A stretch of 64,000 bases of DNA from Streptococcus equi subsp. equi (lineage in GTDB: Bacteria; Bacillota; Bacilli; Lactobacillales; Streptococcaceae), in assembly GCA_900637675.1 (NCBI GenBank), contig LR134389.1:930001-994000 (forward strand), given 5' to 3'. The notes beneath the pieces were generated by a model. That model was not told the DNA's origin, ran no database searches, and saw only the letters and a list, made by a program, of their open reading frames with translations. Below are positions 40,699 through 50,325 of this stretch, in pieces; the first letter of the stretch is position 1, and every line of letters starts with the position of its first letter. A program made the translations under genes and the position numbers.

Positions 40699-40738
40699 AA
40701 AAGCCCTCATTAAGTTGTAACGCTCAATGAAGGCTTTT
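40699..40738. terminator. Bidirectional terminator between the LPKTG protein and ltaS
   Basis: AAAAGCCCTCATT pairs with AATGAAGGCTTTT (12 of 13) around a 14-base loop, with A and T runs on both sides; it serves two convergent genes. Confidence 0.75.
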
Positions 40739-40795
40739 AGCTTGCTTTTAGTCTTCTACGAGAGCGATCCTAGTGAGGCTTGCTTTAGACATCCA

Positions 40796-42981
40796 CTACT
40801 GACTTTGTTCCTTAACGGATTCTTCTTTAGGGTCAGAAGACGAAGTAGATTCAGGTTTTTCGGCTTCTTTAGGATTTAACTCCAGATAAGAAGGTGCTTT
40901 AAAGAGCTTTTGAGTTGATTTGTTGCCATTTTTACTATAAATGCTGGTTGAATGTGATCCTAATTTCTCTGATATCTCTTTGAGTTGTTTTAGCTGCTTG
41001 GTATAAATGAAGGTTGTTGGGTCAACAGGTTTCAGACCATTATCGGTATCAAAGCGTAGTAGGTCTCCTGTTTGGATAGCGTCACTAGCTGCTAGCTGCT
41101 GAGCAACGGCTGCTCGTATTTCTTTGACCTTAGCCATTGTCATCTCATCAGGGTTTGTAATTTCCAAGCCTGTTTGAGTGTTGTAAAGGCGACCGCTATA
41201 GCTAGTGTAGTCTGGCGTGATATAAGTTCCAGAGGTTCTTTGTGCTACCATTTGACTATTTTGTGGCGACAAGAGATCCTGTCCTAGTTGAACCATCTTG
41301 CTGGTATCAATGCCCAAGATATGCAGTAAGGTTGGTAAGGAATCAATTTCTCCGCCAAAGGTTTCTTTGATCCCGCCATTGGTATAGCCTGGAATATGGA
41401 TCATATATGGTACACGCTGGAGCATTGCATTGTCATATTCGGACCAAGTTTCAGGGTCTTTACCTAGTAATTCTGCCAAGCTGACATTTCTGGAATTAGA
41501 AATACCATAGTGGTCACCATATAGAACAAAGATAGAATTGTCATAAAGTCCTGTCGCCTTGAGATAATCAAAAAATGATTTCAAGGCTGAATCCAGATAG
41601 TTAGCTGTAGCAAAGTAACCATTGATGGTTTCATCATCGGTTTTGGCTAGTGGAAAGCCCTCTTCACTGCTTTCGCCTCTAAGGCTGGTGTAAGGGTAGT
41701 GGTTGCTGACGGTAATAAACTTAGTGTAGAAGGGTTGTTGAAGCTGTTCAAGGTACTTGATAGAATCTCTAAACATGTATTTGTCATTTAGGCCATACTG
41801 GAAAGAGTTTTTATCAGTCTGTTTTGAAAAATAGCTTGAATCAAAAAAGTAATGATAGCCCCATTGCTTATAAGCATTATTGCGATTCCAGAAGGTTCCT
41901 ACATTCCCATGAAAGACGGCACTAGTATAGCCGCCATTTTGTGCTAGGATTGATGGTGTGGCGAATTGTGTGTTTTCGCCGCCATAATTTACCATAAAAG
42001 AACCACTGTTTAAGCCAAATAATGAATTTTCCATCATGGTCTCTGCATCAGACGTTTTTCCAGCCTTGACCTGATGGAAAAAGTTAGAGAAGGCTAGTGT
42101 GGCATTGGAGTGGTAGAGGGAATTAATAAAAGGTGTGACCTCATAGTCCTTGTCGTCATCCTTGAGCTTGTAATCAATAAGAAATTGTTGGAAGCTTTCC
42201 AAGTGGATCACAATGACATTTTTTCCCTTACCGATTCCAAAATATTGAGGATCAGGTGCGGCGTAGTGGTTCTTGACATATTGCTTAACATCGACTAATT
42301 CTTCAGCGGTTGCTCCGTTACGCTCTTTTGTGCTTGATAGGTCTGGTTTCCGCTGTAAATGGTAAAAGCAGGCAATCCAAGCGCTCTAACGATATAGGTA
42401 TTTGAAAATCCTCTAGTCAGAAGCTCCGGGCGGTCAATCTCTGCAAGAAACAGATTAACAGATAAGAGCAAGCAAGACAGTGCTGTAACAGCAAAGGAAG
42501 CCCGCTTGTTAAAAGGACGCGGGTCTTTTTTGATGGTCTTAGTTACTGATAAACTAATCAGAATGATGAAATCAAGGACGTAAACAATATCCCAAATGCG
42601 CAAAAGGTTTAAAGCAGAGTCTCCTAAACCAGCAGAAACCTTACTACTGGCTAGCATAGCACTAACCGTAATGAAATCTGAAAACTCTCGGTAATAAATA
42701 GAATTTGATATTAACAAGAGGTTAAGGATAATATAGACGATCCAAGAGCTGATATAAAAGGCCCTAGTATTCTTGATATAAAGGGTAAATCCCAATAGTA
42801 ACAAAGCTAGAGGGATTGGGTTAATAATTGTTAGAAAGACCTGATAGGCATTTCCCAAATCTAGTGAAAAGTCAGCATGGTAAGCCCATAGGGTTTTTAT
42901 CCAAAAGCAGAAGAGAAGCGTTAGCACAAAGCCTAATCTTGTATTGATAAAGCTTGTGATAAATGTTTTAAAATTCTTCAC
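40796..42981 (-). pseudogene. ltaS: Lipoteichoic acid synthase, frame broken at 42326-42329
   Basis: LtaS polymerises glycerol phosphate from phosphatidylglycerol into LTA outside the membrane. Translation begins at GTG 42979-42981 (MKNFKTFITSFINTR...), with AAGGAAG upstream. Residues 1-190 hold five membrane segments; the outer sulfatase-fold domain begins VIVIHLESFQQF, with the catalytic Thr in AGKTSDAETM and later FVLYGDHYG. The first frame stops at 42295, but adding one base to the four-base run at 42326-42329 gives QAQKERNGATAEELVDVKQYV and joins both parts into about 728 aa, the family length. Upstream of the gene lies a transposon insertion that duplicated its promoter. Confidence 0.93.
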
Positions 42982-42984
42982 AGT

Positions 42985-43121
42985 AAGAACTTCCTTATCA
43001 TTTTTTCCTAAAAGATATAATCTCCAAATAAAATCTCAGATTAAATTATACCAAAAATATGGAGCTAATGCTTGCAATAAGTTTAAATCTAGTATGATTT
43101 TTTAATAGTTTTTGTTATAAT
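42985..43121. repeat. Target-site duplication, left copy (137 bp)
   Basis: Identical to 46467-46603 over 137 bases as read by eye. It covers nearly the whole original gap between ltaS and rlmI. The left copy keeps the ltaS ribosome site and extended -10 (minus-strand TGGTATAAT, TATAAT at 43045-43050). Confidence 0.92.
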
Positions 43122-43197
43122 CCCGACTTTATCACTTAAAAACAAGTAAAGACCAGCTAACCCCTTGTGTCCCAAGGGATTTTGCTGGTCTTTAAAT

Positions 43198-43863
43198 TTA
43201 TTTTAGTGTTGTATATGGATTTTTAGCGTAATGTTTGAGCTCTTCAAACTTAACGATTCCCTTCGCCCATTCAATTCCTAGCAGTCTGTTTAACTCCTGC
43301 ATATCAAGGCTTTCTTGAAGTCTGTAGTAGTTATCTTGTAACGGTGTTACCTTGGCACTGTTTAAGGCAGTAATGATACGTTCAGGACTCATCTGCCAAT
43401 CTATCTGATGTTGAAGGAGGCGTAGATGAACTAAAGCAATGAAACAGGTTAGAAAGTGAGCTTGAATGTGTTTTTCCGTCCAAACGTAAACAGGACGACT
43501 TTCCAGTTCTGTTCTCGTCACACGGAAACAATCTTCAATCTTGGCTAGCTCTTTATAGGCATTTAACATCTCCTCATCAGTCATCTCTATTTCACTCGTG
43601 ACAAGCACATTAATCCCATCAAACTGAGCATCAAAATCAGCCTGTTCTTGATCAATCGTAATCAAAGGAGAGTAGGGTTTAACCTCGCCAGTTTCTTTAT
43701 CCAAATATTGGAGCTCTAGGTATTTCTTGCCTCCCTTTTTACTGGTTCTACGAAAAAGCTCCGCATTGGTTAACTGACTGGCATAGTCTAAAGCACCTTC
43801 ACGACGAATGCGCTCCCGGTCGGCATATTTTTTAGACCAAGTGATGAGAACCTTCTCTTGAAC
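43198..43863 (-). pseudogene. IS1634-type transposase, C-terminal fragment
   Basis: About 220 residues reading VQEKVLITWSKKYADRERIRREG to the end at 43198. The segment KIEDCFRVTRTELESRPVYVWTEKHIQAHFL has the typical place of the third catalytic acid of this DDE family. Its N-terminal partner lies at 45292-46348, beyond the inserted IS3 element, so the transposase is split and inactive. Confidence 0.85.
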
Positions 43864-43870
43864 TGAACTG

Positions 43871-43909
43871 CCCCCCAAAAGTTAGACATAAAATCTAACA
43901 ATTGGGGGG
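43871..43909 (+). promoter_or_regulatory. Inverted repeat just inside the IS3 left end, in the orfA leader
   Basis: CCCCCCAAAAGTTAGA (43871-43886) pairs with TCTAACAATTGGGGGG (43894-43909), 14 of 16. The right arm contains the G-rich stretch that would be the ribosome site of orfA (8 bases before ATG 43918), so transcripts entering from outside would fold and hide it. Confidence 0.6.
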
Positions 43910-43917
43910 CTATTTTT

Positions 43918-44433
43918 ATGACATTGAGTTATGAAGACAAGGTTCAAATCTATGAGCTACGGCACATTGGAAAGTCCATTAAATGCTTATCAGAAAAGTT
44001 TAGTATTGCAGAATCTGACCTCAAATACATGATTCGCCTGATTGACAGGTATGGGTTAGCCATTGTCCAAAAAGGTAAGAATAGTTATTATTCTCCAGAA
44101 CTGAAGCAAGAGATAATAGATAAAGTTCTGATTGATGGTCAATCTCAAAAACAGACGTCCTTAGACTATGCTTTACCAAATTCTAGTATGCTTTCAAGGT
44201 GGATAGCGCAATACAAGAAAAACGGCTATACTATTCTTGAGAAAAGAAGAGGGAGGCCACCAAAGATGGGACGTCAACCAAAGAAGACTTTAGAACAAAT
44301 GACAGAGTTGGAGCGACTCCAAAAAGAATTAGACTACCTTAGAGCGGAGAATGCTGTGCTAAAAAAGCTGAGAGAATACCGGTTGAGGGACGAAGCAAAG
44401 CTCAAAGAGCAACAGAAATCATCCAAGAATTAA
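43918..44433 (+). CDS. IS3-family transposase OrfA
   Basis: 171-aa DNA-binding subunit with a helix-turn-helix N-terminus ([26 protein letters not shown]), a second HTH, the [11 protein letters not shown] linker of the IS150 group and a C-terminal leucine-zipper-like helix ([23 protein letters not shown]). The heptamer AAAAAAG at 44361-44367, in the frame A AAA AAG, is the standard slip site giving the OrfAB fusion. Confidence 0.9.
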   Translation: MTLSYEDKVQIYELRHIGKSIKCLSEKFSIAESDLKYMIRLIDRYGLAIVQKGKNSYYSPELKQEIIDKVLIDGQSQKQTSLDYALPNSSMLSRWIAQYKKNGYTILEKRRGRPPKMGRQPKKTLEQMTELERLQKELDYLRAENAVLKKLREYRLRDEAKLKEQQKSSKN

Positions 44434-45259
44434 TCGGTCAATTTTCTCTAGCAACTTTGCTTGAAATCCTTGATTTATCGCGGTCAACCTATTATTATCA
44501 AGTCAAGCAACTAGCTCAAGAAGATAAGGACATGGACTTAAAGGAGCTCATTCAAGGCATCTATGATGAACATCATGGCAATTATGGCTATCGTCGCATT
44601 CATCTGGAACTAAGAAATCGTGGTTTTATCGTCAATCACAAAAAAGTACAACGTTTGATGACTGTCATGGGCTTAAAAGCTCGTATCCGTCGTAAGCGCA
44701 AGTATTCTTCTTACAAAGGTGAGGTTGGCAAAAAGGCTGATAATCTGATTAAACGTCAGTTTGAAGGTTCTAAGCCCTACGAGAAGTGCTATACCGATGT
44801 GACGGAATTTACCTTACCTGAGGGGAAACTCTATCTATCGCCTGTTCTTGACGGCTATAACAGTGAGATTATTGATTTCACCCTGTCTCGATCGCCTGAC
44901 TTGAAGCAAGTACAAACCATGCTTGAGAAGGCTTTTCCAGCGGATTCGTACAATGGAACGATTCTCCACAGCGATCAAGGCTGGCAATATCAACATCAGT
45001 CTTATCATCACTTTTTGGAGACTAAAGGCATTCGTCCATCCATGTCTCGCAAGGGAAATAGTCCAGATAATGGGATGATGGAGTCCTTCTTTGGTATTCT
45101 CAAATCTGAGATGTTTTACGGCCTTGAGACAACTTATCAATCCCTTAATGAGCTTGAACAAGCTATTACAGATTACATTTTTACTACAACAACAAACGCA
45201 TTAAAGCAAAGCTAAAAGGACTTAGCCCTGTGCAATACAGAACTAAATCCTTTCACTAA
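44361..45259 (+). CDS. IS3-family transposase OrfB (by -1 frameshift), broken near its end
   Basis: The frame one base back from orfA is open from the slip site (reading [18 protein letters not shown]...). The catalytic DDE residues are in [17 protein letters not shown] and [15 protein letters not shown]. The frame stops early at 45215, but one more T in the five-T run at 45178-45182 restores [20 protein letters not shown] and the stop at 45257-45259. The core catalytic domain is complete either way. Confidence 0.85.
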
Positions 45260-45291
45260 TATGTCGTGTCCAACTTTTGGGGGTCAGTACA

Positions 45292-46348
45292 CCACTGGGG
45301 AAGATTTTTTATTCCCTAACTTCCGTTCACGGATATAAGATTTCTTAGCGAAGGTAAGTTCTGGGTTAAATTGCCAATCCGATGAATCAAGGATGTGTTC
45401 TTGAATATCTTTTGGAGCTCCTCGGCGTCCGCGATGTTTCTGTGAGAAGAGCCAGCCATCTTCTTGCTTGAGCATTTCTGAAACATTAGCCATACTATTC
45501 ATCGCCTTATCGGCGACTACAATTAACCGCTCAATTCCAAATTGTTTTTTGACTTCCTCAACCGCTGGAAGATAGGTAACAGGATCGGTTTGATTACCTC
45601 GAAACAGTTTATAGCTAATCGGAATACCGTTGGTATCCCTAAAGAGTCCTAATTGCACAATGGGTTTTGGACGGTGTTCCTTACTCGGACCACGTCTTCG
45701 AAGCCCTTCTTGTAGTATCTCTCCATTTTCTGAAACCAACTCGTTATCTGGAATATCTGTCTCAAAATAATAATTGGTGACATCGTAGAAAACGAGACTG
45801 GCTTCACGTTTGATCATCTGACTCACTACCTTGTGAAGATGATGTTGAAGATCATCTTTCAAGGTGTTCAATTTGTTCAAGGAGCGATAAATGGCATTTA
45901 AGCTGATGTCCCAATGGCCAAATAAGTCTGCTTGAGAGGCATAGGTGGCAAGTTTACTATCTGGTCGGAGAATTCTCTGAAAAACTAATAGCTTTAGCAC
46001 TTGCACTAAGTCATACTCAGACTTCGTTTTGATACCCTTTAAAAAGGCTGTGAGCCCCAGAGATTCGAAGAGATTATCCAAAACCATCCAACCATAAGAT
46101 TGATCCGGTTGGTTCATGGGGGCAAGGAGGTCATAGGAAACCTGGAGTACCTTAGGGTTATTTAAAGTATCTTCTTTAGCTTCGCGCTTAAGACGCTCAA
46201 GAATCCCTGGTTCTTCCAATTCAAGCTCATCTAAGAGACCAAATTTTTTAAGGATACGCTGTTTGACCTTACCATCTTTACGATACCCTTCTACAAGGTA
46301 GACATGCGTCCTACCTTCTTTATTCGTTGTTGTTTTAATAAAAGCCAT
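45292..46348 (-). pseudogene. IS1634-type transposase, N-terminal fragment
   Basis: About 350 residues starting MAFIKTTTNKEGRTHVYLVEGY. Two catalytic acids are visible: FYDVTNYYFETD and VVADKAMNSMANVSE. It reads into the IS3 right end, where it meets a stop at 45284. The minus-strand TATAAT lies only five bases before the ATG, so its own transcript would be essentially leaderless. Confidence 0.88.
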
Positions 46349-46466
46349 AGTTTATTATAACATATATAACCATACACAACAAGAAAAAGCGTTAAAATTT
46401 ATTAAAAAACCTTACTCTACCAAGGGGTTGAGTAAGGTGTGGACTAAAACAAGTGATAAAGTCGGG

Positions 46467-46603
46467 AAGAACTTCCTTATCATTTTTTCCTAAAAGATAT
46501 AATCTCCAAATAAAATCTCAGATTAAATTATACCAAAAATATGGAGCTAATGCTTGCAATAAGTTTAAATCTAGTATGATTTTTTAATAGTTTTTGTTAT
46601 AAT
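46467..46603. repeat. Target-site duplication, right copy (137 bp)
   Basis: Second copy of 42985-43121. It ends exactly with TATAAT (46598-46603), the -10 of rlmI. It also carries a spare ltaS promoter (TATAAT on the minus strand at 46527-46532) that now points into the transposase. Confidence 0.92.
46595..46603 (+). promoter_or_regulatory. Extended -10 promoter of the rlmI-like gene
   Basis: TGTTATAAT ends 7 bases before the ATG at 46611, so transcription would start at or next to the start codon. Confidence 0.55.
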
Positions 46604-46610
46604 AGAAACT

Positions 46611-47774
46611 ATGAATAAGGTCTGTATTAATCCCCTTGTTGAACGCAAGATAGCAGCAGGGATACAATTACTAGATGAAAAGGATTTTGATGGCACCATT
46701 TGGGACTACCAGTTAGTGCAGCTTGTGAATTCATCTCATCAGCTCATCGGCACAGCTTACCTTTCAAAGCAACATAAGGGAGTAGGCTGGTATCTAGGAA
46801 GGTCTGTTAAGAAATTGTCGGTTTCTTATTTTGTGACCTTATTTAAGACAGCTAAGAAGAAAAGAGAGCATTTTGCCGCGTCTGAATGGACAAATGCTTA
46901 CCGTCTTTTTAACCAAGACGGTGATGATTTTGGAGGACTAACCATAGACCTCTATAAGGACTTTGCTTTATTTTCTTGGTATAATGTCTTTGTTTATCAA
47001 GAAAAGGAGCTTATTATTCAGGCTTTTCGAGAGGTTTTTCCTGAGGTCAGGGGAGCTTATGAAAAGATTCGCTTTAAGGGACCAGATAAGGAGACGGCTC
47101 ATTTGTATGGCGCGTTTGCTCCTGATACCTTTACCATTTTAGAAAATGGCGTAGCCTATCAGGTATTTTTAAATGATGGCTTGATGACAGGGATTTTTCT
47201 TGATCAGCATGAGGTTAGACGAGGTCTGGTGGACGGCTTGGCGCTTGGAAAGACTGTTTTAAACCTGTTCTCATATACAGCAGCTTTTTCTGTAGCTGCA
47301 GCAATGGGCGGTGCAGTTGAGACAACCTCTGTTGATTTGGCAAAGCGCTCCAGAGAGTTATCAAAGGCTCATTTTGTTCAAAATCAGTTGGACCTATCCA
47401 GTCATCAGCTTGTGGTTATGGACGTTTTTGACTATTTTAAGTATGCTAAGCGAAAGCAACTTTCTTTTGATCTTATTATTATTGATCCACCAAGCTTTGC
47501 CAGAAACAAAAAGCAGACGTTTTCAGTGAGTAAGGATTACCATCAATTAATCGCTGAGGCTCTAGACCTATTGGCCCCCAAGGGAACAATTATCGCTTCA
47601 ACAAATGCTGCCAATATGACTGTTAACCAGTTTAAAAAGCAAATTATCAAAGGATTGGGAGGCAGGCCATTAGCTCAGATGACACTTGAGCAGCTTCCAA
47701 GTGATTTTACTATCAATAAAGCAGATGAAAGAAGTAATTATTTAAAGGTATTTACTATAAGGGTACGAGAATGA
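46611..47774 (+). CDS. Class I SAM-dependent rRNA methyltransferase (RlmI-like)
   Basis: 387 aa. The N-terminal 70 residues ([21 protein letters not shown]) fit the PUA-like domain of RlmI/YccW proteins; the Rossmann domain shows [18 protein letters not shown] (SAM site), SVDLAKRS and [14 protein letters not shown] (the DPP(S/F) catalytic region), as in 23S rRNA m5C methyltransferases. No ribosome site is seen and the -10 abuts the ATG, so a leaderless mRNA is likely. The last codon overlaps aroD (ATGA). The exact rRNA position is not predictable. Confidence 0.85.
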
Positions 47775-48451
47775 AAATTGTAGCACCAGTCATGCCAAGA
47801 AATGTTGAAGAGGCTCAATCTATCGACGTTTCTAAATATCAAGATGTTAATTTAATCGAGTGGCGAGCAGACTTTCTTCCTAAGGAGGATATTGTTTCTG
47901 TAGCGCCAGCTATTTTTGAAAAATTTGCAGGTAGAGAGATTATTTTTACCCTTCGTACAAGTCAAGAAGGAGGGCATATTACACTTTCTGATCAGGAATA
48001 CGTTGATTTGATCAAGGAGATCAATGCGATTTATAATCCTGACTATATTGACTTTGAATACTTTAGTCACAAGGCTGTCTTTCATGAAATGCTTGACTTT
48101 CCGAATCTTGTCTTGTCTTATCACAATTTTGATGAGACGCCTGAAAATCTGATGGAGGCTTTTTCGGAGATGACTAAGCTAGCTCCTCGCGTTGTCAAGA
48201 TTGCTGTCATGCCACAGAGCGAGCAGGACGTTTTGGATTTGATGAATTATACCAGAGGCTTTAAAACACTTAACCCAGAGCAGGAATTTGCAACCATGTC
48301 AATGGGAAAGCTAGGCAGACTATCACGCTTGGCAGGTGATGTTGTAGGGTCCTCGTGGACTTTTGTGTCCTTAGATCAAGCCAGTGCACCAGGGCAGGTT
48401 TCCTTGGCTGATATGAAAAGGATTCTTCATGTTTTGGAATCTGAGGATTGA
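47771..48451 (+). CDS. aroD: 3-dehydroquinate dehydratase, type I
   Basis: 226-aa shikimate-pathway enzyme. Type I features are seen: [10 protein letters not shown] near the start, [12 protein letters not shown] with the catalytic His, [10 protein letters not shown] with the Schiff-base Lys, and [16 protein letters not shown] with the substrate-binding Arg. It overlaps the upstream methyltransferase and precedes aroC. Confidence 0.95.
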
Positions 48452-48563
48452 TAAGATACGGTAACAGACATTATTCTCTTGGATAGCTTAGAATAATGTC
48501 TTTTAGTTGTCTAGAGGAGGGCAGGTTTGCTTTTTATGTCTATGATTGATAAATGGAGGAATA

Positions 48564-49730
48564 ATGAGGTATTTAACAGCAGGTGAGTCACATGGACAAG
48601 CTTTGACGGCCATTATAGAGGGAATTCCTGCAGGCTTAGCATTATCAGCTGAGCTTATTAACAAGGAACTGAAGCGTCGGCAGGGGGGATATGGTCGTGG
48701 CGCACGCATGCGCATTGAATCAGATCGTGTGCATATCTCTTCAGGTGTTCGTCATGGCAAAACAACAGGAGCACCAATTACTTTAACCATTCAAAACAAG
48801 GACCATCAAAAATGGCTAGACATTATGGCTGTTGAGGCTGTTGAAGAGCAAATCAAGTTCAAGCGTAAAATCACTCGTCCACGCCCTGGTCATGCTGACT
48901 TGGTTGGGGGGATCAAATATCGTTTTGATGATTTAAGAAATGCGCTTGAGCGCTCCTCTGCCAGAGAAACAGCGATGCGTGTGGCCGTTGGTGCAATTGC
49001 TAAGGCAATCCTTACTGAGCTTGGGATCGAAACTGCTAATCATGTCCTAGTTTTTGGTGGTATCGAGGTAGCTGTGCCTGAGGCGATGTCCTTTGCAGAT
49101 ATCAAAAAAGTAGCAGAGTCTTCTGATTTATCTATTGTCAATCCCAAGCAAGAGGCGACTATCAAGGCCCATATTGATCAAGTCAAAAAAGAAGGAGATA
49201 CGCTTGGTGGTATTATTGAAACACTCATTCATGGCTTACCAGCAGGCTTAGGTTCATATGTTCAGTGGGATCGTAAATTAGACGCCAAAATCGCGCAGGC
49301 TGTCCTGTCTATCAACGCCTTTAAAGGGGTCGAATTTGGTATGGGCTTTGACATGGGCTACCAAAAAGGCTCGCAGGTCATGGACGACATCATTTGGCAT
49401 GAGACAAGCGGCTACAGTCGTCGAACAAACCGACTAGGTGGCTTTGAGGCAGGTATGACTACTGGTCAGCCTATTGTTGTCAAAGGGGTGATGAAGCCGA
49501 TTCCCACCCTCTACAAGCCCCTAATGTCTGTGGATACTGAGACGCACGAGCCTTACAAGGCTACTGTTGAGCGTTCTGATCCTACGGCTCTGCCGGCTGC
49601 CGGTGTCGTGATGGAAAATGTTGTAGCAACTGTCATCACAAAAGAGATTTTGGAACAATTTCCATCAGACAATATGACCGATTTAAAGCAGGCTTTTTTT
49701 GCCTATCGTGACTATGTTCATCATTTTTAA
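48564..49730 (+). CDS. aroC: Chorismate synthase
   Basis: 388 aa from ATG 48564 ([18 protein letters not shown]), with GGAGGA (48555-48560) as ribosome site; the frame can be read from TTG 48546 but that has none. Family marks: [30 protein letters not shown] and [14 protein letters not shown]. It uses FMNH2 to convert EPSP to chorismate. With aroD it covers two steps of the aromatic pathway. Confidence 0.97.
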   Translation: MRYLTAGESHGQALTAIIEGIPAGLALSAELINKELKRRQGGYGRGARMRIESDRVHISSGVRHGKTTGAPITLTIQNKDHQKWLDIMAVEAVEEQIKFKRKITRPRPGHADLVGGIKYRFDDLRNALERSSARETAMRVAVGAIAKAILTELGIETANHVLVFGGIEVAVPEAMSFADIKKVAESSDLSIVNPKQEATIKAHIDQVKKEGDTLGGIIETLIHGLPAGLGSYVQWDRKLDAKIAQAVLSINAFKGVEFGMGFDMGYQKGSQVMDDIIWHETSGYSRRTNRLGGFEAGMTTGQPIVVKGVMKPIPTLYKPLMSVDTETHEPYKATVERSDPTALPAAGVVMENVVATVITKEILEQFPSDNMTDLKQAFFAYRDYVHHF

Positions 49731-49790
49731 GCGACAAATGGCTTGATATTGTGATATGATAAGGATAATAAATGATAAAAGGAGATCCAG

Positions 49791-50132
49791 ATGTCCCAAG
49801 ATATTTATGATTATGCCAATAAGCTTGAGCGAGCTGTTCGTGCGCTCCCAGAGTATCGCAAGGCCTTGGAAGCCAGAGAAGAGATTAAGGCAGATGAGGC
49901 TGCCAGTCAGCTATTTGATGAGTTTGTTGCTGTGCAAGAAAAATTGCAAGGACTCATGCAGACCGGTCAGCTGCCAACAGAGACAGAGCAGGCAGATATT
50001 CAGGCTCTCAGCCAAAAAATTGAGGCCAATGACCTATTAAAAGGGTATTTTAACGCTCAGCAGGCTCTTTCCGTCTATGTTAATGATATTGAACGGATTG
50101 TATTTGCACCATTGAAGGATTTGGCCAAGTAG
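49791..50132 (+). CDS. YlbF/YmcA-family protein (UPF0342 type)
   Basis: 113-aa all-helical protein, [23 protein letters not shown], with heptad-like spacing through [35 protein letters not shown] precedes the ATG. Relatives (YlbF, YmcA) act with RNase Y or in competence and biofilm control in Bacillus; the streptococcal role is unknown. A probable promoter (TTGATA, then a TATGAT or TAATAA-like -10) lies in the 60-base gap after aroC. Confidence 0.85.
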   Translation: MSQDIYDYANKLERAVRALPEYRKALEAREEIKADEAASQLFDEFVAVQEKLQGLMQTGQLPTETEQADIQALSQKIEANDLLKGYFNAQQALSVYVNDIERIVFAPLKDLAK

Positions 50133-50164
50133 AGCTAAGCTGGCTTAGGATTAAGAGAAGAAAG

Positions 50165-50194
50165 GATTGTTGATGCTTATCACAATCTTTTTTT
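50165..50194 (+). terminator. Terminator after the YlbF-family gene
   Basis: GATTGT pairs with ACAATC around TGATGCTTATC; seven T follow. Confidence 0.75.
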
Positions 50195-50208
50195 GTCGTA
50201 GCAGGGAT

Positions 50209-50237
50209 TTGAGACACAAGTTATTTTATGTTATAGT
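50209..50237 (+). promoter_or_regulatory. Sigma-A promoter of gor
   Basis: TTGAGA (50209-50214), 17 bases, TATAGT (50232-50237); it gives a leader of about 80 bases. Confidence 0.6.
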
Positions 50238-50325
50238 CAAATGACAGTAGATTAAAATAAAGCAATAATGATAGCTTAATAACAAATCTATTGAGGCAAG
50301 CATTAAGAGTAAAGGTGGTAAATTA

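Larger units (their letters stand above)
43864..45291 (+). mobile_element. IS3-family (IS150-like) element inside the IS1634-type transposase
   Basis: Ends are imperfect 25-base inverted repeats (22 matches): TGAACTGCCCCCCAAAAG... on the left and, reversed, TGTACTGACCCCCAAAAG... on the right. It holds orfA and orfB with a programmed -1 shift. I find no clear 3-4 base target duplication next to these ends. Confidence 0.85.
43122..46466 (-). mobile_element. IS1634-type insertion sequence, itself interrupted by an IS3-family element
   Basis: Both ends carry the 16-base inverted repeat CCCGACTTTATCACTT (43122-43137; reversed at 46451-46466). Without the nested element it is about 1.9 kb with one transposase on the minus strand. 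The 137-bp flanking duplication fits IS1634, whose members are known for unusually long and variable target duplications; ordinary IS elements give 2-14 bases. Confidence 0.88.

Noticed and set aside
42295-42981. A separate five-helix membrane protein upstream of an LtaS-like gene
   Set aside because: It is the membrane domain of LtaS; one base restores the full protein.
44433-44457. IS3 orfA and orfB as two genes separated by a damaging frameshift
   Set aside because: The A AAA AAG slip heptamer at 44361-44367 and the open -1 frame are the normal IS3 expression mechanism. Only the break near 45180 is abnormal.
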